A stretch of 64,000 bases of DNA from Lachnospiraceae bacterium AC2031. GTDB lineage: Bacteria > Bacillota > Clostridia > Lachnospirales > Lachnospiraceae. The position numbers and the translations under genes are program-made. The notes under the pieces are model-generated. The model did not search any database. It saw only the letters and a list, made by a program, of their open reading frames with translations, and was not told where the DNA came from. How positions within the stretch are numbered: the stretch's first letter is position 1; every line of letters starts with the position of its first letter. The stretch covers positions 3,127,483 to 3,191,482 of the forward strand of contig JIAB01000001.1 of assembly GCA_000687975.1 (NCBI GenBank), written 5' to 3'. Positions 15,668 to 22,154 of this stretch are shown here, piece by piece.

Positions 15668-16246
15668 ATGTCTAGTGAAATAAACAATGAAACAAATGAA
15701 TATAAAGAAATACGTGCTGTCTACACAGACACAACCATCCGCGTTTATCAAGCCTACAATCAATACATTGCGGAAGAAGCGGTGCGTCTAGGAACCTTCG
15801 GTAGTCATTTTAGTATGAATCGAATGACCTGGATTAAACCGTCCTTTCTCTGGATGATGTATCGCTGTGGATGGGCTGAGAAAGAAAACCAGGAACACGT
15901 CCTAGCTATAGATATAGATCGAGTTGGCTTTGATAAAGCAGTTAAAAGCGCTGTGAAGTCCACTTATTCAGAAAATATGGGTATCACCAAAGAAGAGTGG
16001 CAGAAGATGGTAAAAGAGTCTGATGTCCGAGTTCAGTGGGATCCAGAAAAAGATGTTAATGGTAACAACCTGTCTTATCGCTCAATTCAGTTAGGACTTC
16101 GTGGTGATGCAGTTTATGAATACGTCCATAACTGGATCAAAAACATCACCGATATCACAGACTACGTAAAAGAATTAAATTTACTCCGTCAACAAGGCGT
16201 CGATATCACTGACAAACTACCCCAAGAACAGACTTATAATATTTAA
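15668..16246 (+). CDS. DUF4291 domain protein
   Basis: The 192-residue product matches DUF4291: an N-terminal REIRA-like EIRAVYTDTTIRVYQAYN, then the characteristic RMTWIKPSFLWMMYR, and VRVQWDPE.D near residue 120. The family is widespread in bacteria and fungi, with no assigned function. It is soluble. The ATG follows a weak GGTGAAAAT site. A compact repeat follows one base after the stop. Confidence 0.9.
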   Translation: MSSEINNETNEYKEIRAVYTDTTIRVYQAYNQYIAEEAVRLGTFGSHFSMNRMTWIKPSFLWMMYRCGWAEKENQEHVLAIDIDRVGFDKAVKSAVKSTYSENMGITKEEWQKMVKESDVRVQWDPEKDVNGNNLSYRSIQLGLRGDAVYEYVHNWIKNITDITDYVKELNLLRQQGVDITDKLPQEQTYNI

Positions 16247-16247
16247 G

Positions 16248-16296
16248 GTGCAATGGGGTCCGTCCCCACTGCACCGAGGTCTGTCCCCAACTGCAC
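16248..16296 (+). repeat. family B compact repeat with short T-run
   Basis: The same unit as at 15595 lies directly behind the DUF4291 stop codon, ends CTGCAC at 16291-16296 and is followed by ATTTTTG. It separates the DUF4291 gene from the riboswitch cluster. Confidence 0.82.
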
Positions 16297-16326
16297 ATTT
16301 TTGATATTATTTGCAGTTATTCCCGA

Positions 16327-16355
16327 TTGACGGTATTCGCTAAATCGAATATAAT
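16327..16355 (+). promoter_or_regulatory. promoter of riboswitch 1
   Basis: TTGACG at 16327-16332 and TATAAT at 16350-16355 are separated by 17 bases. The predicted start near 16362 lies a few bases before the aptamer. Confidence 0.78.
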
Positions 16356-16371
16356 TTAAATAACTTGAATA

Positions 16372-16441
16372 TGTTGGCAAAACCGGTGAAAACCGGCGAC
16401 GCAAAGCTATTAGGGCCTTTAACATGGCAGCCAGTTGCACT
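16372..16441 (+). promoter_or_regulatory. GEMM-I (c-di-GMP-I) riboswitch 1
   Basis: The aptamer contains the conserved GEMM-I parts in order: GGCAAAA (G16376 and G16377), the P2 stem CCGGT-GAAA-ACCGG with a GNRA loop, GACGCAAAGCTATTAGGGCC, and ATGGCAGCC followed by GTTGC. The first G of GGCAA corresponds to G20 of the Vibrio cholerae Vc2 aptamer, expected for c-di-GMP binding. A terminator follows, so control is probably transcriptional. Confidence 0.92.
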
Positions 16442-16454
16442 TTAATGATTGATT

Positions 16455-16492
16455 CATCAGAGTCGGCTGCGAGGTCGAATCTGATGTTTTTT
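16455..16492 (+). terminator. expression-platform terminator of riboswitch 1
   Basis: CATCAGA at 16455-16461 pairs with TCTGATG at 16480-16486, and TTTTTT follows directly. Confidence 0.78.
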
Positions 16493-16528
16493 ATTTTATT
16501 CAAAATTTTATTTTAGGGAGGTAAATGT

Positions 16529-16807
16529 ATGTACGATGAGATGGATATTGATGTGATGATAGGTATTAGTGATGAAGAACTACCTACAGGTCGCGAGATC
16601 CCAGTGGCTGAGAAAAAGGAAGAAAGCCTTAAAGATCTTGGAATCGAGCAGGTGGCAGAACCTGAGAATAAAGTAGAACTCAAGGTTGAAGCTAAAGAAT
16701 ACACCGCACCAGACCCAGAGGAAGTTCGTGCACCAGAACCTGTACCTGTAGAGAAGAAGCATAGAGGAATTACTGAAGTTTTAGTTGGTTTAGTAAAAAG
16801 AGCATAA
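16529..16807 (+). CDS. small acidic protein under riboswitch 1, 92 aa
   Basis: The ATG at 16529 follows AGGGAGGT. The 92-residue product is strongly acidic and rich in Glu, Pro and Val, with the pattern APDPEEVRAPEPVPVEKK. A hydrophobic or amphipathic C-terminal helix (ITEVLVGLVKRA) could bind a membrane or partner. No known domain is recognised. Its leader is a c-di-GMP-I riboswitch, so expression is expected to respond to a cyclic dinucleotide, as is usual for surface, motility or attachment functions. Confidence 0.7.
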   Translation: MYDEMDIDVMIGISDEELPTGREIPVAEKKEESLKDLGIEQVAEPENKVELKVEAKEYTAPDPEEVRAPEPVPVEKKHRGITEVLVGLVKRA

Positions 16808-16857
16808 TAAACTAAAAAAGCATTTTAAAGTAATGTATTGGGGAAAAATTAATATTT

Positions 16858-16923
16858 TAGCAAAACCGGTGAAAGCCGGCGACGCAAAGCTATTAGGGCC
16901 TTTAACATGGCAGCCAGTTGCAC
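16858..16923 (+). promoter_or_regulatory. GEMM-I riboswitch 2, with A at the specificity position
   Basis: The aptamer is almost identical to riboswitch 1 (CCGGT-GAAA-GCCGG, GACGCAAAGC, ATGGCAGCC, GTTGC). It begins AGCAAAA rather than GGCAAAA: A16859 falls at the position of Vc2 G20, which contacts one base of the ligand. A20 is seen in GEMM-Ib aptamers that accept 3',3'-cGAMP. No clear promoter precedes it, so it may be read through from upstream. Confidence 0.9.
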
Positions 16924-16935
16924 ATTTGTTAGATT

Positions 16936-16975
16936 CATCAGAAATGGCAACAGAAGCCATTCTGGTGAATTTTTT
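16936..16975 (+). terminator. expression-platform terminator of riboswitch 2
   Basis: CATCAGAAATGGC (16936-16948) pairs with GCCATTCTGGTG (16956-16967), followed by AATTTTTT. Confidence 0.85.
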
Positions 16976-17023
16976 GTGGCAGATAGCTTATCAATATGTT
17001 TGGAAAAGAGGGGAAAAGTTATT

Positions 17024-17095
17024 ATGAAAAGAGTGATATTTATAATAATTCTATTAATTGGCATTATGTTTTGTTCACTAATCTCATTTACTTAA
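17024..17095 (+). CDS. 23-aa membrane peptide under riboswitch 2
   Basis: A 24-codon frame starts with ATG at 17024 behind GAGGGG and encodes a 23-residue peptide: a basic start (MKR), a continuous hydrophobic run rich in Ile and Leu, one Cys, and a short polar end. This is the pattern of a single-pass membrane peptide. It is the only plausible gene between riboswitch 2 and the terminator at 17112, so it is the likely regulated product. It is too short for confidence from coding statistics alone. Confidence 0.5.
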   Translation: MKRVIFIIILLIGIMFCSLISFT

Positions 17096-17111
17096 ACCAG
17101 CCACAGAGGCT

Positions 17112-17146
17112 GCCACTGGGGATGGTTCTCAGTGGCCGCTTTTTTC
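17112..17146 (+). terminator. family A repeat acting as terminator
   Basis: GCCACTG (17112-17118) pairs with CAGTGGC (17130-17136) around GGGATGGTTCT. CGCTTTTTT follows, so this copy of the family A repeat has terminator form. Confidence 0.8.
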
Positions 17147-17188
17147 TAAAATACCATTGTGTTTTTGCTCCATTTAGCTAAACATAGA

Positions 17189-17217
17189 TTGACTCAGTTC
17201 GTCGTAACGAGTAAAAT
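17189..17217 (+). promoter_or_regulatory. promoter of riboswitch 3
   Basis: TTGACT at 17189-17194 and TAAAAT at 17212-17217 are 17 bases apart. The aptamer begins about 30 bases after the predicted start. Confidence 0.75.
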
Positions 17218-17251
17218 ATCTATGTAACCTATAAGCAAAAAATCAAATAAA

Positions 17252-17327
17252 TCGGCACAACAAGGGAAACCTTGCGTCGCAAAACTATGAGGGCCTAAGA
17301 TTGGTATTATGGCAGCCAGTTGCAACT
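17252..17327 (+). promoter_or_regulatory. GEMM-I riboswitch 3 (divergent)
   Basis: The parts are present in order: GGCACAA with G17254 at the G20 position, CAAGG-GAAA-CCTTG with a GNRA loop, GTCGCAAAACTATGAGGGCC, and ATGGCAGCC followed by GTTGC. Compared with the first two, the P2 stem has changed on both sides while still pairing, and the GACGCAAAGC core reads GTCGCAAAAC. The binding core is therefore slightly unusual. Confidence 0.87.
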
Positions 17328-17334
17328 ATTGACA

Positions 17335-17378
17335 GCATCAGAAATAGGTCGAGAAGTTCTATTCTGGTGCGTTTTTTT
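17335..17378 (+). terminator. expression-platform terminator of riboswitch 3
   Basis: GCATCAGAAATAG (17335-17347) pairs with CTATTCTGGTGC (17359-17370), and a G plus seven T follow. Confidence 0.85.
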
Positions 17379-17395
17379 ACTTAGAGGTGACGAAT

Positions 17396-17617
17396 ATGAA
17401 TGAATTTATAACAATAAGAGAAATCTCAATCAAATGGAATCTCACCCCTCGACGCGTTCAGAAGATGTGTTCAGACGGTCGCATCCCTGGAGCAGTGAAG
17501 TTCGGAAGAGATTGGGCAATTCCTAAAGATGCTGAAAGGCCAGAAGATGGACGTATCACAACTGGTGCGTACGTGAATTGGCGCAAAAGGAATAAAAGCG
17601 AGAAAAAGGCTAATTAG
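17396..17617 (+). CDS. small helix-turn-helix DNA-binding protein, 73 aa
   Basis: The ATG at 17396 is eight bases after AGAGG; a GTG at 17387 overlaps that site and is rejected. The product has an excisionase/MerR-like helix-turn-helix (ITIREISIKWNLTPRRVQKMC) followed by the wing GRIPGAVKFGRDWAIPKDA. Such small proteins are common in clostridia as regulators or excisionase-like factors. It lies directly behind riboswitch 3 and abuts the next gene, so a c-di-GMP-controlled regulator/membrane-protein pair is implied. Its DNA target is unknown. Confidence 0.82.
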   Translation: MNEFITIREISIKWNLTPRRVQKMCSDGRIPGAVKFGRDWAIPKDAERPEDGRITTGAYVNWRKRNKSEKKAN

Positions 17618-18010
17618 ATGATAGAAAGATTTAAGAACAATCCGGTATTAACATTTTCAATGATACTTTGTGCCATGGGAATTATTTTTGGGTTGATTCA
17701 GGTCAAAGATAATTCAAAATACGACAAAGAAGTAGTGGCTGTAGTGAAGTCTGTTAATAGCTACTACGATAATGACGAAGATATATACAAATATCAGGCG
17801 GTCTGCGAATACGAAGTCGGAGGAAAAACTTATAAATATACTACGGATTATTCTTCTCGTCGTTATCGAACTTTCGATGAGATACAAATTATAATTAACT
17901 CTGATTATCCTGAAAGAGCCAACAAGCATATATTCAAAAAAATCGCTGCAGTTTTTCTGTTTTTTGGCGTTATGTTTTTATTGATCAGTTTTAAAGAAGA
18001 ATTTGAATAA
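17618..18010 (+). CDS. DUF3592 membrane protein, 130 aa
   Basis: The ATG follows the preceding stop codon without a gap, so the two genes are translationally coupled and both under riboswitch 3. The protein has a transmembrane helix at about 11-27, an extracellular beta-rich section with the DUF3592 pattern (VAVVKSVNSYY..., YQAVCEYEVGGKTY), and a second helix at about 105-122. The family is common in bacterial membranes without known function. Two further members occur at 23253 and 23854. Confidence 0.75.
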   Translation: MIERFKNNPVLTFSMILCAMGIIFGLIQVKDNSKYDKEVVAVVKSVNSYYDNDEDIYKYQAVCEYEVGGKTYKYTTDYSSRRYRTFDEIQIIINSDYPERANKHIFKKIAAVFLFFGVMFLLISFKEEFE

Positions 18011-18076
18011 AAAATCGTTTTAACCTTTTGCTTTGGAATAAATATAAAACATATAGCATTTATAAATAATATTACC

Positions 18077-18631
18077 ATGAAACAACTAATCATAGGCCAA
18101 TGCCTACTAATCCTAACTTGTATATTTTATCTATTTTTCTGGTACCTCGGTTATCGCCCTGGTACCAGTGTTAATCGTGGCCAGGGAGTAACTGGCTTTT
18201 TTCTTTTGATGATTGTAATATCGGGAATAGCAGGTATTACACTTAGTTTAAAAACTACAGAGATAACCAAGCAAGCTGCTTTCAGCCAATTCTTTATAAT
18301 AATCGGTGGAATAGCTGCATACATCATACTTATGCTTATTACAAAGTATGGCTTTGATAGGTTTGTTACTACGGAGCTTTTCTTGATAGTTGGCTGGACC
18401 ATACTGGAAGCTTCTATACTTAATCGTCTTGCGGGTTCGGGGATTCTTTTGGGGGCGAAGCTTATATGCATGATCGGGGTGATTGCATTTGCCTTTGTTA
18501 TTAGCATGGTGCTTTATGTGGCATATTATAGGATGGAGGATATGAAGGCCTTTTATGCTGCCATGGTGCCGCTAATTACCGAAGGGTTATCAATGGGTGT
18601 TCTTGTATTGATGCTGTTTTCTGTTAGATAA
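18077..18631 (+). CDS. multi-pass membrane protein, 184 aa
   Basis: The product is hydrophobic, with about six transmembrane segments and short loops. No named family is evident. The start has no clear ribosome binding site and is taken from the first ATG. The gene stands alone between short AT-rich spacers, and the direction matches its neighbours. Confidence 0.55.
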   Translation: MKQLIIGQCLLILTCIFYLFFWYLGYRPGTSVNRGQGVTGFFLLMIVISGIAGITLSLKTTEITKQAAFSQFFIIIGGIAAYIILMLITKYGFDRFVTTELFLIVGWTILEASILNRLAGSGILLGAKLICMIGVIAFAFVISMVLYVAYYRMEDMKAFYAAMVPLITEGLSMGVLVLMLFSVR

Positions 18632-18721
18632 AGAAATCCTAATTGGATGGTATAGAATTATAAACTGATTTTTGTTAAAATATTCAATAATTTGATAACA
18701 TACAACTTGGAGGAAACAAAC

Positions 18722-19108
18722 TTGTACCTGAACTTACTTAGTGACAATGATAAAAAATACTTTTTGGCTATAGCTAATAGAATTGTAAATATAGACTCCT
18801 TAATTGATGATTCAGAGATCGAACTGCTTGAAACATTCAAGAATGAGATGAAACTGACAGAAGTTGATTATCTGCCAGAACTTGAATTTGATGAAATTGT
18901 AGATAGTATTACTAATGATGCGGTTGTACATAAGATAGTTATCTTTGAACTTTTATATTTATCTAATATTGATGAGGATTGTTCGGCTGAGGAATTACTC
19001 ATACTTGAAGCTATGAGAAAGAAGTGGGAGATTTCTGATGAAATCTATGATGAATTGCAAACGTTTTCTCGTAACTTGCTAGAAATATCTAAAACTATTC
19101 TTTCTTAG
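18722..19108 (+). CDS. small acidic helical protein, TerB-like, 128 aa
   Basis: The start TTG at 18722 lies seven bases after GGAGGA at 18709-18714; longer starts would include that site. The 128-residue product is acidic and all-helical. Its layout resembles TerB-like domains (an IANRIVNIDSLIDDSEIELLETF pattern with Asp/Glu-rich turns and a second such turn near 95). TerB-like proteins are linked to stress and membrane functions, but here the match is by general pattern only. Confidence 0.55.
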   Translation: MYLNLLSDNDKKYFLAIANRIVNIDSLIDDSEIELLETFKNEMKLTEVDYLPELEFDEIVDSITNDAVVHKIVIFELLYLSNIDEDCSAEELLILEAMRKKWEISDEIYDELQTFSRNLLEISKTILS

Positions 19109-19132
19109 TAGATTTTTAACCAGGGGGCTTTG

Positions 19133-19621
19133 ATGGTTAAAGAACTAAAGATTGTTAATCTTATACTTGGCCTTATTGCAGCAACCGTCACGTTATTTGA
19201 GGTTGGTTTTCCTCTTTGCGTAACTCTGCTTGGAGGTTTCTTTGAACTGCTTTTTACTGAGAAGGTTGATACTTTTGGTAAATATATTTTAGTGTTCATC
19301 TTCGGAAGTACACTAAATATGTTTACGTTTATTCTTTTGATTGTTCTTATGACAGTAAAGAAGAAGAGTGGATATTTTGCTGGAAATCTTTCGGCTGCTC
19401 TTGTAAATCTTTTGTTGCTTATCATTACTACGATTATCGTTTCAAAAACATTTGGTAGTAATCTGGGCGAAGGCTCAGATCAATATTATAATCTGGCACT
19501 TATTTATGGGCCTCTAATTTTTGGCGGTGGTATATTTATCGTTAATATCATCATTTCCTTTGTGATTTTTGCTAAGAATCATGAGCTGTGGGAGGCTTCA
19601 TTTAGAAAAAAGAATAAGTAG
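19133..19621 (+). CDS. four-helix membrane protein, 162 aa
   Basis: ATG 19133 follows CAGGGGG with proper spacing. The product has four hydrophobic segments (about residues 8-35, 50-70, 80-103 and 120-145) and a charged C-terminal tail. No family is recognised. It follows the TerB-like gene after 24 bases and may share its transcript. Confidence 0.6.
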   Translation: MVKELKIVNLILGLIAATVTLFEVGFPLCVTLLGGFFELLFTEKVDTFGKYILVFIFGSTLNMFTFILLIVLMTVKKKSGYFAGNLSAALVNLLLLIITTIIVSKTFGSNLGEGSDQYYNLALIYGPLIFGGGIFIVNIIISFVIFAKNHELWEASFRKKNK

Positions 19622-19702
19622 ACGTGACGGGTCACATTTGCTTTTAGCTTATGTGACTCGTTTTGGATAACCAAGATAACCAATATATATTCATAAATAA
19701 CT

Positions 19703-19731
19703 TTGCCTATTGGTTATCAGCCTGCTATAAT
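19703..19731 (+). promoter_or_regulatory. promoter of the JAB-like two-gene module
   Basis: TTGCCT at 19703-19708 and TATAAT at 19726-19731 are separated by 17 bases. Transcription is expected to begin near 19738, almost at the ribosome binding site AAAGGTGG (19738-19745). Confidence 0.72.
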
Positions 19732-19744
19732 ATGTTTAAAGGTG

Positions 19745-20623
19745 GTGATTCATATTTCTAGATTTAATGAAATAATTAAAGAACTGAGTGTGCTTCCTAA
19801 AGGAACAGTTGTTTATAAAAAAATTAAAGGTAAAGAACAACCTTATTTACAATGGAGTGAAAAAGGTAAAACTAAAAGTAGATATATAAAAAAAGAAGAA
19901 CGTGAACAGATTCTAGCTATGGTTGAAAAGAGGCTTGAATTAAAAGCAGAATTAGATCGGTTATGTTCTGAGATTATGCCTGAAGAAGATTCGATTATGG
20001 TTAGAGAAACATTTCCGTCATATAAAAATTTTGTGAATGATCAGGCTCTAATTTCGAAAAAAAGTCGAAATAATGAGTTTTTCGTGAATAGGAAACTCAT
20101 TAATTCAAAAGCTTATTATGATAAGTTTACAAAGATTTCTGTAAAAAAAGAAGTGTATGAAAGTATTTATCGAGAAGCTGGTCGATTGCTTGAAATGGTA
20201 GATGGTAAAAATGTTGAGAGAATGTGTGTGATTAATGCAAGAACCGGTGAAATGATTGTAAATAATTATGATCGTGAAGCTGTCATAGGTCATACATATT
20301 TTAATAAAGATGAATATAGAGTTTTAGAGTCTTGCTTGGATTATGGAATAGTAATGCATAATCATCCTTTCAGCAGACCACCGTCAGGACGGGATATAGC
20401 AACATATGCTATTTCAGATAATATAAAGTCTTCATTGGTGTTATGTCATGATGGAGATGTTTTTGAAATTGTAAAAGCTGTATATGAAGTAGCTGAGATT
20501 TATGAAGAATTATTTGATAAATATGCAAAGCTTTTTGGAAAAGAAAATGCTAGAACGCTTGCTATTTTAAAGATGGATGAACTAAATGAGAATAATAAGC
20601 TATACGAAGTAAGGAGGTTATGA
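19745..20623 (+). CDS. JAB/MPN-like protein with DUF6788-like N-terminus
   Basis: The start is uncertain. A TTG at 19703 lies in the promoter, while the site AAAGGTGG at 19738-19745 would fit a start near 19754, where only ATT is found; GTG 19742 or 19745 is the nearest standard choice. The N-terminal 60 residues match the pattern KGTVVYKKIKGKEQPYLQW, as in small DUF6788-type domains, and are followed by a coiled section. The C-terminal region has a metal-protease-like motif MHNHPFSRPPSGRDI resembling JAB/MPN active sites (HxHP-x(n)-S/D). The stretch is richer in AT than its neighbours, which suggests transfer. It is followed four bases later by a small acidic gene. Confidence 0.65.
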   Translation: MIHISRFNEIIKELSVLPKGTVVYKKIKGKEQPYLQWSEKGKTKSRYIKKEEREQILAMVEKRLELKAELDRLCSEIMPEEDSIMVRETFPSYKNFVNDQALISKKSRNNEFFVNRKLINSKAYYDKFTKISVKKEVYESIYREAGRLLEMVDGKNVERMCVINARTGEMIVNNYDREAVIGHTYFNKDEYRVLESCLDYGIVMHNHPFSRPPSGRDIATYAISDNIKSSLVLCHDGDVFEIVKAVYEVAEIYEELFDKYAKLFGKENARTLAILKMDELNENNKLYEVRRL

Positions 20624-20626
20624 TAC

Positions 20627-20779
20627 ATGGCTGATAAGTTATATTTACATATGGACGATACGGATATTGATCATGAGTTTGATGGAGTGATAACATCAGA
20701 GATTCAAAAAGAATTAGATATTATAGATGCTGAAATTAAAGAAAAATATTCTTATCTTTTTGAGACAGAAGAAAAGTGA
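20627..20779 (+). CDS. small acidic partner protein, 50 aa
   Basis: The ATG at 20627 follows AAGGAGGT, which lies inside the end of the upstream gene, so the two are translated together. The 50-residue product is acidic and helical, with many Asp and Glu residues (HMDDTDIDHEFDGV). Size, charge and coupling recall antitoxins or immunity proteins, but no family can be named, and the toxin-like role of the partner is an inference. Confidence 0.6.
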   Translation: MADKLYLHMDDTDIDHEFDGVITSEIQKELDIIDAEIKEKYSYLFETEEK

Positions 20780-20844
20780 GTTATTTTACTCGTTTCTCTT
20801 AGAATTTTAATAAGTATTTTTAGTTACATCAAGGGAGGATATTT

Positions 20845-21969
20845 ATGGAGAAATCACAGGTGTTTTTTACTGATTTTAGAACTGTTATTGGGGTGAGTCT
20901 GCCTGATAAGTTGCAGAAGCTGATCCGTAAGGCGGGAATTGAGACTATTGATTTTGACAATAAGTTTGTTGCAATCAAGATGCACTTTGGCGAGCTGGGT
21001 AATTTGGCGTATCTTAGACCAAATTACGCGAAGGCTGTTGCTGACGTAATTAAAGCTCAGGGTGGGTTGCCATTCCTTACAGATTGCAACACTCTTTATC
21101 CAGGCAGTCGTAAGCATGCGCTTGAGCATATGGATTGTGCAAATATTAATGGATTCAATACGGTGACTACAGGATGTCAGATTATTATTGCTGACGGTCT
21201 TCGTGGTACTGATGATATCGTGGTTCCGGTTCCTAACGGAGAATACTGCAAGGAGGCTTATATAGGCCGTGCGGTGATGGATGCTGATATCTTCGTATCC
21301 CTTACACATTTTAAGGGCCATGAGCAGGCTGGCTTCGGTGGCTGTATCAAGAATATTGGTATGGGTTGCGGTAGTCGTGCCGGTAAGATGCAGCAGCACC
21401 AGAGTGGTCATCCTCATGTTGACGAGGCTCTCTGTAAGAATTGTAAGCGCTGTGCCAAGGAATGTGGTTCTGATGCTATCACTTATGAAGGCGGAAAGGC
21501 TTGGATTGATCCAGCCAAATGTAAAGGCTGCGGCCGTTGCATCGGCGCTTGTGCTTTCGATGCTATCAGTAATGATAACTGGGATGCTCCACAGATGCTA
21601 GGCAGAAGAATGGCAGAGTATACTGCTGCTGTTGTGTCTGGCAGACCTTGCTTCCATATTTCTCTTATCACAGATGTTTCTCCTAATTGTGACTGTCACG
21701 GCGAAAATGATGCTCCAATCCTTCCTGATATTGGAATGCTGGCTTCATTTGATCCTGTTGCTCTGGATCAGGCCTGTGTGGATCTTTGTCAGAAGGCTGA
21801 ACCAATCCGTAATAGTCAGCTGGGTGACAACATGGCTGATGAGCATTTCCATGATCATGGTGATGTATGGCATAACAGCAATCCAAATGTATCCTGGGCT
21901 GAAACCTTGGAACACGCAGAGAAGCTTGGCCTTGGCTCTCGTGATTACGACCTTGTTATTATGAAGTAA
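20845..21969 (+). CDS. DUF362 domain protein with two 4Fe-4S clusters
   Basis: The 374-residue product has a DUF362 body (VAIKMHFGELGN, FLTDCNTLYPGSR, FVSLTHFKGHEQAGFGG) with a ferredoxin insert. Two CxxCxxCxxxC motifs lie near residues 197 (CKNCKRCAKEC) and 227 (CKGCGRCIGAC), so it should bind two 4Fe-4S clusters. The family is common in anaerobes and thought to take part in electron transfer; its reaction is unknown. It is cytoplasmic. The ATG follows AAGGGAGGAT. Confidence 0.9.
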   Translation: MEKSQVFFTDFRTVIGVSLPDKLQKLIRKAGIETIDFDNKFVAIKMHFGELGNLAYLRPNYAKAVADVIKAQGGLPFLTDCNTLYPGSRKHALEHMDCANINGFNTVTTGCQIIIADGLRGTDDIVVPVPNGEYCKEAYIGRAVMDADIFVSLTHFKGHEQAGFGGCIKNIGMGCGSRAGKMQQHQSGHPHVDEALCKNCKRCAKECGSDAITYEGGKAWIDPAKCKGCGRCIGACAFDAISNDNWDAPQMLGRRMAEYTAAVVSGRPCFHISLITDVSPNCDCHGENDAPILPDIGMLASFDPVALDQACVDLCQKAEPIRNSQLGDNMADEHFHDHGDVWHNSNPNVSWAETLEHAEKLGLGSRDYDLVIMK

Positions 21970-22154
21970 CGTACTATTCGTGATACCTTTTACGCATTAG
22001 TTTTACAATTCACGACATACTTTATTCCATTCGCGCCATAATTTATACGTAAATTATTTTTTCGTTTATTATCTGAGTATGACATGATTCAGTATTGTGT
22101 CACGGGATAAAGAATATATTATGGTTATTTCACCAGAAAGTGGAGGATAAAAGT

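Noticed and set aside
15503..15763. Minus-strand open frame of 86 codons
   Set aside because: It runs through a palindromic repeat and opposes two supported plus-strand genes, without its own binding site.
19703..19744. TTG 19703 as start of the JAB-like gene
   Set aside because: It coincides with the -35 hexamer of a good promoter whose transcript would start after it.
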